Source: Nitrospira sp.
GTDB lineage: Bacteria; Nitrospirota; Nitrospiria; Nitrospirales; Nitrospiraceae
NCBI GenBank assembly: GCA_005116955.1
Contig: SWDI01000006.1
Span: forward strand, 104,619 to 168,618
Reading direction: 5' to 3'
Length of the DNA stretch: 64,000 nucleotides
In this document: piece by piece, positions 27,019-36,106 of the stretch
Layout: every line of letters starts with the position of its first letter
Numbering within the stretch: position 1 is the first letter of the stretch
The notes under the pieces: model-generated
Told to the model about the DNA's origin: nothing
What the model saw: only the letters and a program-made list of their open reading frames with translations
Database searches by the model: none
Program-made: the position numbers and the translations under genes

Positions 27019-28565
27019 AAGATCTTGCACCCACGATCATGGTTCAGGGGACTACTTCCTCAGCTGGGAAAAGTCTCCTGGTCACAGCCCTTTGTCGATT
27101 CTTCCGCCGTGAGGGGCTCAGGGTCGCTCCATTCAAGGCGCAGAACATGGCGCTCAACTCAGCGGTCACAGCCGATGGTCTGGAGATCGGTCGGGCGCAA
27201 GCCGTACAGGCCGAGGCCTCAGGGATCGTGGCCACTGTCGATATGAATCCGATCCTTCTTAAGCCAGAAGGTGATCGGCGAAGCCAGGTGGTGGTGCTCG
27301 GCAAATTGATCGGCAGCATGACAGCCACCGAGTATCACGAGTACAAGCCCCGTCTGTCAGACGTGATCGCCGATTCACTCACGCGACTCCGCACCGACTA
27401 TGACCTGGTCGTGATCGAAGGGGCAGGGAGTCCCGCCGAGATTAATTTGAAGTCTCGCGACATCGTGAATATGCACGTGGCCAAGTTGGCGGATGCGCCA
27501 GTGCTGCTCGTGGGGGATATCGATCGCGGCGGGGTATTTGCGGCATTTGTCGGAACAATGGAACTGCTCGATCCAGACGAACGAGCCAGAATTGCGGCGT
27601 TTGTCGTCAATAAGTTCCGCGGAGATCAGGCGCTGCTTGCGCCGGGGCTCGATTTTCTCACCGCACGCACTGGCAAACCCGTGTTGGGCGTCCTGCCGTT
27701 TATTCAAGACCTTCGTATTGCTGATGAAGATTCCGTCTCACTTGAAGACCGCATGGCTCGTCCCAAACCATCGCGGAAGGAACTCGATATCGTGGTGGTG
27801 CGGTTACCACGCATTTCCAACTACGACGATGTTGAAGCTCTGGAACACGAGCCAGGCGTCGTTGTTCGATTCGTCGAGCAACCCGATACGATACAAGAGG
27901 CGGATCTGGTGATCCTGCCAGGGTCAAAGAATACCGCGTCTGACCTTTCGTGGCTTCGCACATCTGGTATCGCGAACGCGATCGAAGCCCGCGCTCGTGA
28001 AGGGAAACCGATCTTAGGGATTTGCGGCGGTTGTCAAATGCTTGGGGAGAGCATCAGTGATCCCCATAGGGTCGAATCGATGGAAGCCCACGTACGTGGG
28101 TTGGGGCTGCTGGCCCTGCGGACGCACTTCGAACGCGAAAAGGTGACAGCACAAGTTCATGCTCGCGTGGCACAGCCCTCGTTTCTCACCAATGGAACTG
28201 TGGTCGAAGAAGAGATTCAGGGATATGAAATCCATATGGGCATGGTGGAGCTGAGGAACGAACGGACGAGCTTGTTTGACATACGGTTGCGAAATGGCCG
28301 TGTGGAGCGGCGCGGAGATGGAGCCCTCAGTGGCGACGGGATGGTGGTGGGCACCATGTTGCATGGCCTGTTCGAGAATGAGGTGATCAGGGACCGGACT
28401 CTTTCGTTTCTGCGTACCCGTAAAGGTCTCCCCACATGTACCACGATTCCGCGCATCCCCACGAAGCAGGCTGAGTATGACCGGCTAGAAGCCGTGGTGC
28501 GTGAGCATCTCGATTGCGAAATGCTCGGGCGTCTCACGGGCCTCTCTCCAGTTTCTCCCATGTGA
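27015..28565 (+). CDS. cbiP: Cobyric acid synthase
   Basis: Amidates side chains b, d, e and g to give cobyric acid. With the GTG at 27015 (ribosome site GAGGAGA, overlap with cbiA) it has 516 residues, close to family length; an earlier in-frame ATG at 26946 lies inside cbiA. Motifs are MVQGTTSSAGKSLLVTALC, APFKAQNMALNS, and the amidotransferase nucleophile in GICGGCQMLGES near residue 336; a His in LHGLFEN near the C terminus is the likely partner. Confidence 0.95.
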   Translation: MKDLAPTIMVQGTTSSAGKSLLVTALCRFFRREGLRVAPFKAQNMALNSAVTADGLEIGRAQAVQAEASGIVATVDMNPILLKPEGDRRSQVVVLGKLIGSMTATEYHEYKPRLSDVIADSLTRLRTDYDLVVIEGAGSPAEINLKSRDIVNMHVAKLADAPVLLVGDIDRGGVFAAFVGTMELLDPDERARIAAFVVNKFRGDQALLAPGLDFLTARTGKPVLGVLPFIQDLRIADEDSVSLEDRMARPKPSRKELDIVVVRLPRISNYDDVEALEHEPGVVVRFVEQPDTIQEADLVILPGSKNTASDLSWLRTSGIANAIEARAREGKPILGICGGCQMLGESISDPHRVESMEAHVRGLGLLALRTHFEREKVTAQVHARVAQPSFLTNGTVVEEEIQGYEIHMGMVELRNERTSLFDIRLRNGRVERRGDGALSGDGMVVGTMLHGLFENEVIRDRTLSFLRTRKGLPTCTTIPRIPTKQAEYDRLEAVVREHLDCEMLGRLTGLSPVSPM

Positions 28566-28614
28566 CCCATGCCGCATGACTTTCCTTTGAGATGGACCAT
28601 TGCCAAAGAGTCCT

Positions 28615-29415
28615 ATGTATCCAGCTGACGGTACTCTCTGGCCCTTACTCGGTCTCGCCTGCGCATTAGGGTTAAGCCATGGGGCCGATCCAGACCACCT
28701 CACCGCCATAGACGGTATGACGAGGGCGTCGGTGGATCGACATCCACGGATGAGCCGGTGGGTAGGCACGTGGTTCGCGTTTGGGCACGCATTGTCAGTT
28801 TTATTGATTGCGACAGCGATCGCTCTGGCGGCCGACTATCTGCAATCTTTTAGTACCTCTGTGTTGCACGTCAGCGGAGTCTTGTCGGCCGGCCTCTTAT
28901 TTCTTATTGGGTCGTTGAATGTGGCGCGACTGGTCACGCTGCCGACTGGATCAGCGGCGCTGAGCCACGGCGTCATCGGCCATTTGTTGCCCAGACGCTT
29001 TCTCAATGTCACACATCCAATGAACGCGGTGCCGATTGGTGCCTTGTTCGGACTGGGGTTTGAGACTGCCAGCCAGATGTCGGCCTGGGCTCTTGCTGGC
29101 ACGATGGGCTATGGCCTGTTCGGTGCACTGCTGATCGGAGTGGCCTTCAGCCTGGGAATGGTCATCACGGACTCGATTAATGGACTGATCGTAAGGCGGA
29201 TGTATCTGGCTGCCACCACGCTGGCCATCCAGGGCAATCGGATGATGACACTGACCGTTGTGGGGTTGGCCTACGTCATCGGGATCATCAAACTGCTCCA
29301 ACCGACATCGTTTGCGCTACCGATTAGCGATCTTGGTCTCACAATTTTTGTGCTAGGCGCGGTGTTGTTAGCCTTTGTATCGGCATTGGTGAAGGCAAAG
29401 AGCCGGACAGCATAA
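28615..29415 (+). CDS. Nickel/cobalt transporter (NiCoT family)
   Basis: Inner-membrane permease of 266 residues with about seven hydrophobic segments. The diagnostic HX4DH motif is His22-GADP-Asp27-His28 in transmembrane segment 1, and a second conserved motif FXXGHXXVV appears as WFAFGHALSVLL near residue 60. A TTG at 28600 is an alternative start. As last gene of the cobalamin operon under riboswitch 3, cobalt is the likely substrate rather than nickel. Riboswitch 4 begins about 50 bases downstream. Confidence 0.85.
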   Translation: MYPADGTLWPLLGLACALGLSHGADPDHLTAIDGMTRASVDRHPRMSRWVGTWFAFGHALSVLLIATAIALAADYLQSFSTSVLHVSGVLSAGLLFLIGSLNVARLVTLPTGSAALSHGVIGHLLPRRFLNVTHPMNAVPIGALFGLGFETASQMSAWALAGTMGYGLFGALLIGVAFSLGMVITDSINGLIVRRMYLAATTLAIQGNRMMTLTVVGLAYVIGIIKLLQPTSFALPISDLGLTIFVLGAVLLAFVSALVKAKSRTA

Positions 29416-29462
29416 CGGAAAGGAGGATTCCATAACGGAAACTCTACGTCAGTGAATTCATC

Positions 29463-29612
29463 GTCCATGTACTCAAGGGAAGCGCGGTGAAAGTCCGCCA
29501 CTGGTCCGCAACTGTAATCGGGGACGAAATCTGCACTCAGCCACTGTCTATAAGGATGGGAAGGCGCAGAGAGTAGGAGGAGCCGAGAGTCAGGAGACCT
29601 GGGTACGGGAAC
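29463..29612 (+). ncRNA. Cobalamin riboswitch 4 (upstream of the second TonB receptor)
   Basis: Core: CAAGGGAAGCGCGGTGAAAG, TCCGCCACTGGTCCGCAACT-GTAATC, GATGGGAAGGCGCAGAG, and GCCGAGAGTCAGGAGACC at about 29583-29600. The downstream hairpin CCTTT/AAAGG (29624-29641) covers the ribosome site of the receptor, as in riboswitch 2, and no terminator T-run is present. Confidence 0.95.
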
Positions 29613-29650
29613 ATTCCGACCAACCTTTCGAGAATAAAAGGGGAATGCCC

Positions 29651-31749
29651 ATGCGTCGTGGCTTTATTTACGCACTCGCAATTGTTTCGTGTGTTCTGGC
29701 TTCTGCCGTCAGTGCTCAAGATCGTGAAATTGAGAGCTTGAAACCGCCGAGTCATGAAGAAGTACAAGTTCCACAAGTGACCGTGATCGGCTCGTCGATT
29801 AAACCTCGCGGTACGGGCACGCTGCATGTGGACCAGCCGAGTCCCTCGGCGAGTCGGCTGGGGCTCTCGATACGGGAGATTCCCGCCAGCGTCGCTTCAC
29901 CCACAATCAACTCCGGTTACTCTACGACGGGCTGATGATCGGCCCCGCCTCGATGACCTCCCGGCCTCGGGACACCTGGAATCTCGAGCGCATCGAAATC
30001 CTCAAGGGCCCGGCCTCCGTCCTCTATGGCGAAGGCGCGCTCGGCGGGGCCATCAACTTCGTCACCAAGCGGCCGGTGCGGAGTGAGCAGGTCACCGTGG
30101 ATGCGTTGTTGTCGTACGGGACGTTCAATACGCTGCGTGCGGCAGCCGGTAGTGGTGGCCCTCTGCGCTGGGACCACCTGCACTATCGCGTTGATCTGAG
30201 CTATCAGACGTCGGACAGCTTCAGCGGCGTCCAACGTACGCCCTACACCTATTGGAACATGACCAGCGCCCTGCTGTATGACGCGACCTCACGCTTGAAT
30301 TTTGAACTGTCGTTCGACGTCAGCCATGACCGCAGCGTCCCCTATTGGGGCACCCCGCTGGTCCCTGGGAATTTCGCCGGGGCCTTCGCCGTCCCCGATG
30401 TTGTCTCGACGCGGGATGGGCGGACCCTCGACGCGCGCATCCTCCGTCAGAACTTCAACGTCGTCGATGCCAACATGAGTTCGACGACCTACTGGGCCAA
30501 ACTCAAAGCGAACTGGCAGCCGACCGACACCATCCAGATTCGCAATCAGGGCTACTACTATTGGGCCGGGCGGGATTGGCAGAATGCCGAGACCTACCAA
30601 TTCAACCCCGGCACCCTGTTGATCGACCGGGATCGGTTCTTCGTCCAGCACGATCAGTACATCCTCGGAGACCGGCTGGAGATGCAAGTCAATGAATCGC
30701 TCTTCGCGCATAAGAATCGGTTCATCGTCGGCGTGGATTTCAGCCACCTGCACCTGAATCGCCCAAGCTTCTTCAGCGGAGGAGACAGCGTGGACCCCTT
30801 GGGGATTCCCTCCGGCTCCTTCGGGCCGATCGTCTCGGCGGAACAGCGGTCCACCATCACCACCACCGCTATCTTCGCGGAAAACCAATTCCATGTGACC
30901 GACGCGTTGAAACTCGTCGGCGGGATGCGGTTTGACCATATCGACCTGAACCGGAAGCTGTTCAACAACGCCGGGGTGTTCAATACCGCGGCCAGTTTTG
31001 AGCGAGACTTTCAGCCGGTCACCTGGCGCGTCGGCGCCGTATACGACCTGCTTCCGACTCTGACGCTGTACGGACACTATGCGACAGCAGCGGATCCTGT
31101 CGGCACCAATATCTTCCTCGTACGGGCGGCGGAGAACTTCGATCTGGCCACCGGCGCGCAGTGGGAGGTGGGCCTGAAGCAGAGCCTCTGGAACAATCGG
31201 GCAGAATGGACCGTAGCCTACTTTGATATCTTCCGGAAGAACATCTTGACCCAAACCACCTTGACCACGGCGGAGAACGCGGGACGCCAAACCTCCAAGG
31301 GGTTTGAACTGAGCGCGGCCGTACGCCCGACGGACGCGTGGCGGATCCAAGGGAACCTGACGTTTCTGTCGGCGGAGTTTGAGGACTTCGCCGAGCAGAC
31401 CGGCGGCAATCTCGTCGCACACGATGGCAATCGCCCGCCGAACGTCCCGCAGACGGTGGCGAATCTCTGGAGTCAGTACCGGATGCCGTTCGTTATTCCG
31501 TTCGACCTGGGGGCCGCGTTCCGCTATGTGGGCCCACGCTTCGCGGACAATGCCAATACGGTGCGCCTGCATAGCTACACCACGGCGGATGTGTGGGTCA
31601 CGATTCCGTATCAGCAGTTCGCGCTCACTATCCGGGGGCGGAACCTGGCGGACAAGACCTATGCGCTCTGGGCCGATCCGTTCTATCCGAGCCAGGTGTT
31701 GCTCGGTGCCCCCCGGACGATGGAAGTGATGCTCACCGCGCGCTTCTGA
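29651..31749 (+). pseudogene. TonB-dependent receptor, internal deletion with frameshift
   Basis: Outer-membrane receptor, probably for corrinoid or cobalt given riboswitch 4. The 5' piece (29651 to about 29895) encodes a signal peptide (FIYALAIVSCVLASAVSAQ), a TonB-box-like region (VPQVTVIGSSIKP) and the plug start LSIREIPASV. The frame then breaks; the rest, from about 29888 and open to 31749, resumes with RRFTHNQLRLLYDGLMIGP and EILKGPASVLYGEGALGGAINFVTKRP, and ends in a complete barrel with terminal Phe. About 40 plug residues between these points are missing. The 3' part is visibly richer in G+C at third positions than the neighbouring genes. Confidence 0.85.
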
Positions 31750-31787
31750 GATGATGACCCTATCCCAGTCTGACGGAGCGGGAGTGG

Positions 31788-33107
31788 TTGCTGACGGCTG
31801 AAACCATTCAGCTACCCGACTGTTGTGCAGCGCTCAGTCGACTGTTGAATCGATTGGATCGACCGGAAGGAATCGAGTCGATACGTATCCGAATGGTGGG
31901 TGGCAGGCCGGTGGCGACGGCACAGTCGCTCAAAGGAACGATGATGTCGCTCACAGCCGACACTGCGGAAACAATCGCTCCCCTCAGCCGGGAATGGGCC
32001 CAGCGCATTGCTTTGCAGATTGCTCCCGGTAACGCAGTCGAGGAAATGAATCTGGTCGACCACGATGTCTGGACCGTGCATCAGCGCTTTGATCCGCATC
32101 GACCATTATGGAAAGTGCAGCTGTCCGGAGAACGCCGTTCCGTCCTGTATGTCTCAAGTCTGACCGGCGACGTGGTACAAGACACGACAACAGATGAGCG
32201 ACGATGGAATCTGGTTGGAGCGGTTATTCACTGGTGGTATCTCCCCTGGCTGCGACGCCACTGGGCTTGGTGGGACCAAGTCGTCTGGTGGGTGAGTGCG
32301 ATCGGAACAGTGACGGTGGTGGCCGGCGGTCTGATTCTAGGTCGAGAGTGGCTGAAACACGGTTGGTCTGGGCTCTTCGTCGGCCGGTGGAGGGTTCATC
32401 GAGTGCTGGGTGTGATCGTCGGTATTTCAGCTTGTTGCTGGATGGCGAGCGGGTGGTTGTCGATGGACCATGGGCGCTGGTTTTCTGATGGGAAGGTCAA
32501 TGTCGAAGACCGTGAGCGATTCATGGGCGGACGGCTTATTCCAGGGGATATCGGGGCCATACCGGATTTCTCCGCGACGTTGGCGGACGAGACAGTCAAA
32601 GAGATTCGACTGATCAAAATGGCTGGCATCGTCCACCTCATGGCCCGCACGTCTCCTTCGCATCAAGACATATTGGTGATGGTGGAGCCAGATGAAAGTC
32701 CGCGGGAAGTATTTCAGGATGAGGTGGTGAAGGCAGCGGCCAGGCCTCTACTCGGTGATGGGGTGCTGACACTCACAAGGCCTGGTGAAGTCAATGCCGG
32801 TAGCTGTTTGGGGACTAATGATCAACCCGCATCACTGTTTCTGCAGGTGGAGACCAGTGGTCCTGAATCGAAAGGAGTGCTGATCAATGGGGGGACCGGT
32901 GCCGTTGTGGAGCGGTTGGATTCCAGCCGCCGACTCTATCACCGACTCTTCGATGGGTTGCATCAATGGGAGGTCCCTTGGCTCTCGCAGCATTGCGATC
33001 TGCGTCGGGTGTTGATGTCTCTCTGGTGTCTGCTTGGAGCCGGATTGGCCGGATCCGGGATGTGGATGGGGCTTGTCCGTCCAGGCATGAAGGCTCGGCA
33101 GCGATGA
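31788..33107 (+). CDS. PepSY-associated membrane protein, probably 5'-truncated
   Basis: Members of this group sit beside TonB receptors and are thought to help reduction or release of imported metals. The 439 residues from the TTG at 31788 show three transmembrane segments (about 160-180, 200-225 and 405-430), PepSY-like domains, and conserved His residues in VGAVIHWWYLPWL and HRVLGVIVG. The usual first transmembrane segment and start Met are missing: the frame is open back to 31758 (PYPSLTEREW), which matches an internal position in relatives, then hits stops directly behind the receptor gene. I therefore suspect loss of the first 30-40 codons. Confidence 0.7.
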   Translation: MLTAETIQLPDCCAALSRLLNRLDRPEGIESIRIRMVGGRPVATAQSLKGTMMSLTADTAETIAPLSREWAQRIALQIAPGNAVEEMNLVDHDVWTVHQRFDPHRPLWKVQLSGERRSVLYVSSLTGDVVQDTTTDERRWNLVGAVIHWWYLPWLRRHWAWWDQVVWWVSAIGTVTVVAGGLILGREWLKHGWSGLFVGRWRVHRVLGVIVGISACCWMASGWLSMDHGRWFSDGKVNVEDRERFMGGRLIPGDIGAIPDFSATLADETVKEIRLIKMAGIVHLMARTSPSHQDILVMVEPDESPREVFQDEVVKAAARPLLGDGVLTLTRPGEVNAGSCLGTNDQPASLFLQVETSGPESKGVLINGGTGAVVERLDSSRRLYHRLFDGLHQWEVPWLSQHCDLRRVLMSLWCLLGAGLAGSGMWMGLVRPGMKARQR

Positions 33108-34009
33108 ACAGGGGAATGGAGATGATTGAGTCTGGGACCATGATGCGAAGCTGGGGTTGCTCCGTCGCACTGCATGGCGCCCTGTGGGGATTGGGCTTGT
33201 GGCTGATATCGCAACCGGCCATCGTGTTGCAGCCGATCTTTCAGTGGGAGGTCTCCCTGGTCAGCCAATCTCAGCCATCAAGCCGTAACGTATCCTCGAT
33301 TGCTCCCTCGCCTCAGCGTGATAATCAAATAGGTCCAGTGGCTACCAGCTCGATAGGTAAGTCTGCTGCAGCCCCACCACCATCTGTTCAGTCGGTGACC
33401 CATAGGACAGAAGCTGCCAGGGAGCCGGTTCTATCCGAAGCAGAAACCGAGCCAGCTCGATCTGTCGTTGCAGTGGCTGTACCGAATCCGAGAGATGCAA
33501 ACGATCCCACCGGAGCGCCTTTGAGTGACAGGGTGTCGCCTCCTCAGACCGTAGAAGAATCTCAGAACGTTGTAGGTGAGGAGGCTCAACCACCTCAATC
33601 CTCCAACGTTCAATCAGCTGACACAGCCGCTCAACGTGCCGACGCTTCGTCAGATCCGCCCACTCAGGCCACAGGGCTCTTCTCAACCGTGACGGATACA
33701 AGTTCGTTTGAGACGAAGGCCGATTTCGGCTGGTTGATGCAGATGCTCTGGAGTCGGGTGTCGGAAATGAAGCGGTATCCGCACGAGGCTCGAATGAATC
33801 AGTGGGAGGGACGCGTGATCGTGCGTGTCGTGATCAATGCACAGGGCCAATTGCTCGATGCCTCTGTGGCAATGGGGTCCGGATATGCGGTGCTGGATCG
33901 CGCGGCTCTTGAGGCCATCAAGGAATCCTGTCCCTTGACCCTCTCTCAGCCGCTGGGGCAGGAGCGAATCGTTATGCGAATCCCGATTCAATACAAGCTG
34001 AGTTCGTAG
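33104..34009 (+). CDS. TonB-family energy transducer
   Basis: A 301-residue inner-membrane protein that would couple the proton gradient to the receptors. The ATG at 33104 overlaps the preceding stop (ATGA). One transmembrane segment lies near residues 17-40, then a long Pro/Ser/Gln-rich periplasmic spacer, and a TonB C-terminal domain (about 210-300: YPHEARMNQWEGRVIVRVVINAQGQLLDASV, then IPIQYKLSS). ExbB and ExbD are not in the window. The position at the end of the second receptor operon suggests it is dedicated to corrinoid or cobalt uptake. Confidence 0.87.
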   Translation: MNRGMEMIESGTMMRSWGCSVALHGALWGLGLWLISQPAIVLQPIFQWEVSLVSQSQPSSRNVSSIAPSPQRDNQIGPVATSSIGKSAAAPPPSVQSVTHRTEAAREPVLSEAETEPARSVVAVAVPNPRDANDPTGAPLSDRVSPPQTVEESQNVVGEEAQPPQSSNVQSADTAAQRADASSDPPTQATGLFSTVTDTSSFETKADFGWLMQMLWSRVSEMKRYPHEARMNQWEGRVIVRVVINAQGQLLDASVAMGSGYAVLDRAALEAIKESCPLTLSQPLGQERIVMRIPIQYKLSS

Positions 34010-34072
34010 AATGTCGTGAAGAGGGACCGATGGATCTTGGTTCGGTACAAAGGATGAGAAGGTACGCAAGCC

Positions 34073-34396
34073 ATGCCCACCTATGAATGTGTGGCCGAGT
34101 ATTGCGTGGAGTCGCTGTACTGTCCGAAACGGTTCGCATTTCGGCAATTGATGAATGCTTCTCCGGTTGAGACCTGCCCTCGTTGTGGAACGGGACTGAG
34201 GCGGATTCTATCGTCTTTTTCAGCGGGAGTTGACCTGGCCGCGCATATGGCGGGCTTATCGGATCTGCCTGCGGATTCACTGGCCCCGCCCGCCACGTTA
34301 AAGAATATGTTCGGCGGCGGACTCGGCGATCTCGGCTGCGGCCATCGGCATCCCGACGGCACGGGAGGCACGGAGTCCAGTAAGCATCGTGGCTAA
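34073..34396 (+). CDS. Zinc-ribbon protein (FmdB-like)
   Basis: A 107-residue protein whose N terminus MPTYECVAEYCVESLYCPKRF and later ETCPRCGTGLRRIL resemble the FmdB-type regulatory zinc ribbon, with Cys6/Cys11 or Cys17 and the CPRC pair as possible ligands. The C-terminal half is Gly/His-rich (GGGLGDLGCGHRHPDGTGG) and of low complexity. Function is unknown. It is separated from the TonB gene by about 60 bases and convergent with the DAHP synthase. Confidence 0.65.
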   Translation: MPTYECVAEYCVESLYCPKRFAFRQLMNASPVETCPRCGTGLRRILSSFSAGVDLAAHMAGLSDLPADSLAPPATLKNMFGGGLGDLGCGHRHPDGTGGTESSKHRG

Positions 34397-34433
34397 AACA
34401 CAAAGGCTCTTGGCGGTGAGAAAAGGTAGAAGA

Positions 34434-35495
34434 TCAGGAGACGGGTTTTGGAGTGATGGCGGCGGCAAGGTCATGCAATAAATGTTCGGTTTCTCCCCAG
34501 CCGAGGCAGGCATCGGTAATGGAGACACCGTGCTGAAGAGCCACCCCTTCCTTCCAGGCTTGTTTGCCGGGATTCAGGTTGCTTTCGAGCATCAGTCCCA
34601 TGATGGTTTGGCGGCCTTCGCGGAACTGCCGCAGAACCTCGTGAGCGACCAAGCCCTGGCGGGTGTGATCCTTCCTGGAATTGTCATGCGAACAATCGAT
34701 CATGATCGAGCGGGCGATCCCCTCTCCGGCAACCGCAACCTCAGCTTTGGCAACATCCTGTGCTTCATAGTTCGTTCGTCCGCCTCCGCCACGGAGCACG
34801 AGATGGCGATCAGGGTTGCCCATGGTCTTGATGATGGCAGTCTGGCCATCGGCATTGATGCCGACGAAATGGTGTGGCGCGCGGGCGGACGTCATGGCAT
34901 TGATGGCGACCTGCAAACTGCCTTCGGTCCCATTCTTGAATCCGACCGGCATGGAGACTCCGCTGGCCATTTCGCGATGGGTTTGGCTTTCCGTGGTGCG
35001 GGCACCGATGGCTGCCCAGCTAATGAGGTCGGCGACGTACTGCGGGCTGATCGGATCCAGGAGCTCCGTTCCGCAGGGAAGGCCCAATTGATTGATTCTG
35101 AGGAGAATCGCTCTCGCCAATTCCATCCCTGCCGCGATGTCGCAGGTGCCGTCGAGACGCGGATCGTTGATGAGCCCTTTCCACCCCACGGTGGTTCTCG
35201 GCTTTTCGAAGTAGGTTCGCATGACAATGAGGAAGCGGTCACGCAAGGCATCGGCGATCGGCTTCAGCTTGCCGGCATACTCATAGGCGGCCTCGGGGTC
35301 ATGGATGGAGCAGGGTCCGACGATGACCAGGAGCCGGTCGCGGTCTTCTCCATGAAGAATGCGGCGAATGGCTTCTCTCGTTTCTACGACGAGCGCCGCC
35401 GCTTGATCAGTAATGGGCAGCTTGGTCTTGATGGCGCGAGGAGAGGGGAGCGCCTTGATTTCAATGACGTGTTGATTATCGATCGGCCTATTCAT
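34434..35495 (-). CDS. aroG: 3-Deoxy-7-phosphoheptulonate synthase (class I)
   Basis: First enzyme of the shikimate pathway, condensing phosphoenolpyruvate and erythrose-4-phosphate. At 353 residues it has the length of the AroF/AroG/AroH type. Motifs are VIVGPCSIHDPEAAYEYA near residue 56, YFEKPRTTVGWKGLINDP near 95 and DCSHDNSRKDH near 270. It is monocistronic, read toward the zinc-ribbon gene. Feedback specificity cannot be read from the sequence, so the symbol denotes the family. Confidence 0.95.
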   Translation of the reverse strand: MNRPIDNQHVIEIKALPSPRAIKTKLPITDQAAALVVETREAIRRILHGEDRDRLLVIVGPCSIHDPEAAYEYAGKLKPIADALRDRFLIVMRTYFEKPRTTVGWKGLINDPRLDGTCDIAAGMELARAILLRINQLGLPCGTELLDPISPQYVADLISWAAIGARTTESQTHREMASGVSMPVGFKNGTEGSLQVAINAMTSARAPHHFVGINADGQTAIIKTMGNPDRHLVLRGGGGRTNYEAQDVAKAEVAVAGEGIARSIMIDCSHDNSRKDHTRQGLVAHEVLRQFREGRQTIMGLMLESNLNPGKQAWKEGVALQHGVSITDACLGWGETEHLLHDLAAAITPKPVS

Positions 35496-35667
35496 GAATG
35501 GTCATGTCCTTGAACGGTCTTAATCGCCTTGGTTTTGAAGGGTAACTAATCTAACGAATCACGCCAGAAAAGTCCATACTGGTTGCTGATGGGGCTGGAT
35601 TGAGCCATCTGGCGACTGATTTCAACGGTTCTTGCAATTCTGACAACTGGATGCCTATTCTACGGCC

Positions 35668-35997
35668 ATGTTTTTGAGACGACTGAGAGACCTCTCCTCG
35701 TTACTCCGCGCAGGGGTGGCGTTGGGGATGATCTGCATCATCCTGGGGCTGGCTCCGTTCGCCGTCGCTCAGGATGTCCACCACGAGTTGGCCGCAGCTG
35801 ATTCGGATGGGCACGAACATTCGGACACCGACATCTGTCAGTGGGTCCAGCACCACATTGCAGGATCCGTCGATCTCGATATTCCACGGTTTGCCGTTTG
35901 CGATATTGTTCGACAGCAGGAACTGCCGTCTGAATGTGTCTTGTTATCGGCTGCTCTCTCTCTTATCGGCCCTTCCCGTGCCCCTCCTCAAGTATAG
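35668..35997 (+). CDS. His-rich secreted or anchored small protein
   Basis: A 109-residue protein with an N-terminal signal segment (LRAGVALGMICIILGLAPFAVAQ, about residues 13-35) and a His/Asp-rich body (DVHHELAAADSDGHEHSDTDICQWVQHH), reminiscent of DUF2946-like small proteins beside metal receptors. Two or three cysteines remain in the mature part. It precedes the TonB receptor by about 110 bases, on the same strand, so metal binding in the periplasm is a plausible but unproven role. Confidence 0.6.
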   Translation: MFLRRLRDLSSLLRAGVALGMICIILGLAPFAVAQDVHHELAAADSDGHEHSDTDICQWVQHHIAGSVDLDIPRFAVCDIVRQQELPSECVLLSAALSLIGPSRAPPQV

Positions 35998-36106
35998 CTG
36001 AGCCACCAAGCCAAGCAGTCAGGATGGTCGACAGGCGTGTGATCTAGGTACGCCTCGTCCATCCGTTCTCATTGATTGTGTGTGGATGTGTGAGTAGAGG
36101 AGGAGC

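Noticed and set aside
30289..31572. 427-codon minus-strand open frame opposite the second TonB receptor
   Set aside because: It is a shadow of the high-G+C receptor frame; low-complexity Arg/Pro/Gly-rich translation, no family motifs.
34482..35513. 343-codon plus-strand open frame
   Set aside because: Antisense of the clear DAHP synthase gene.
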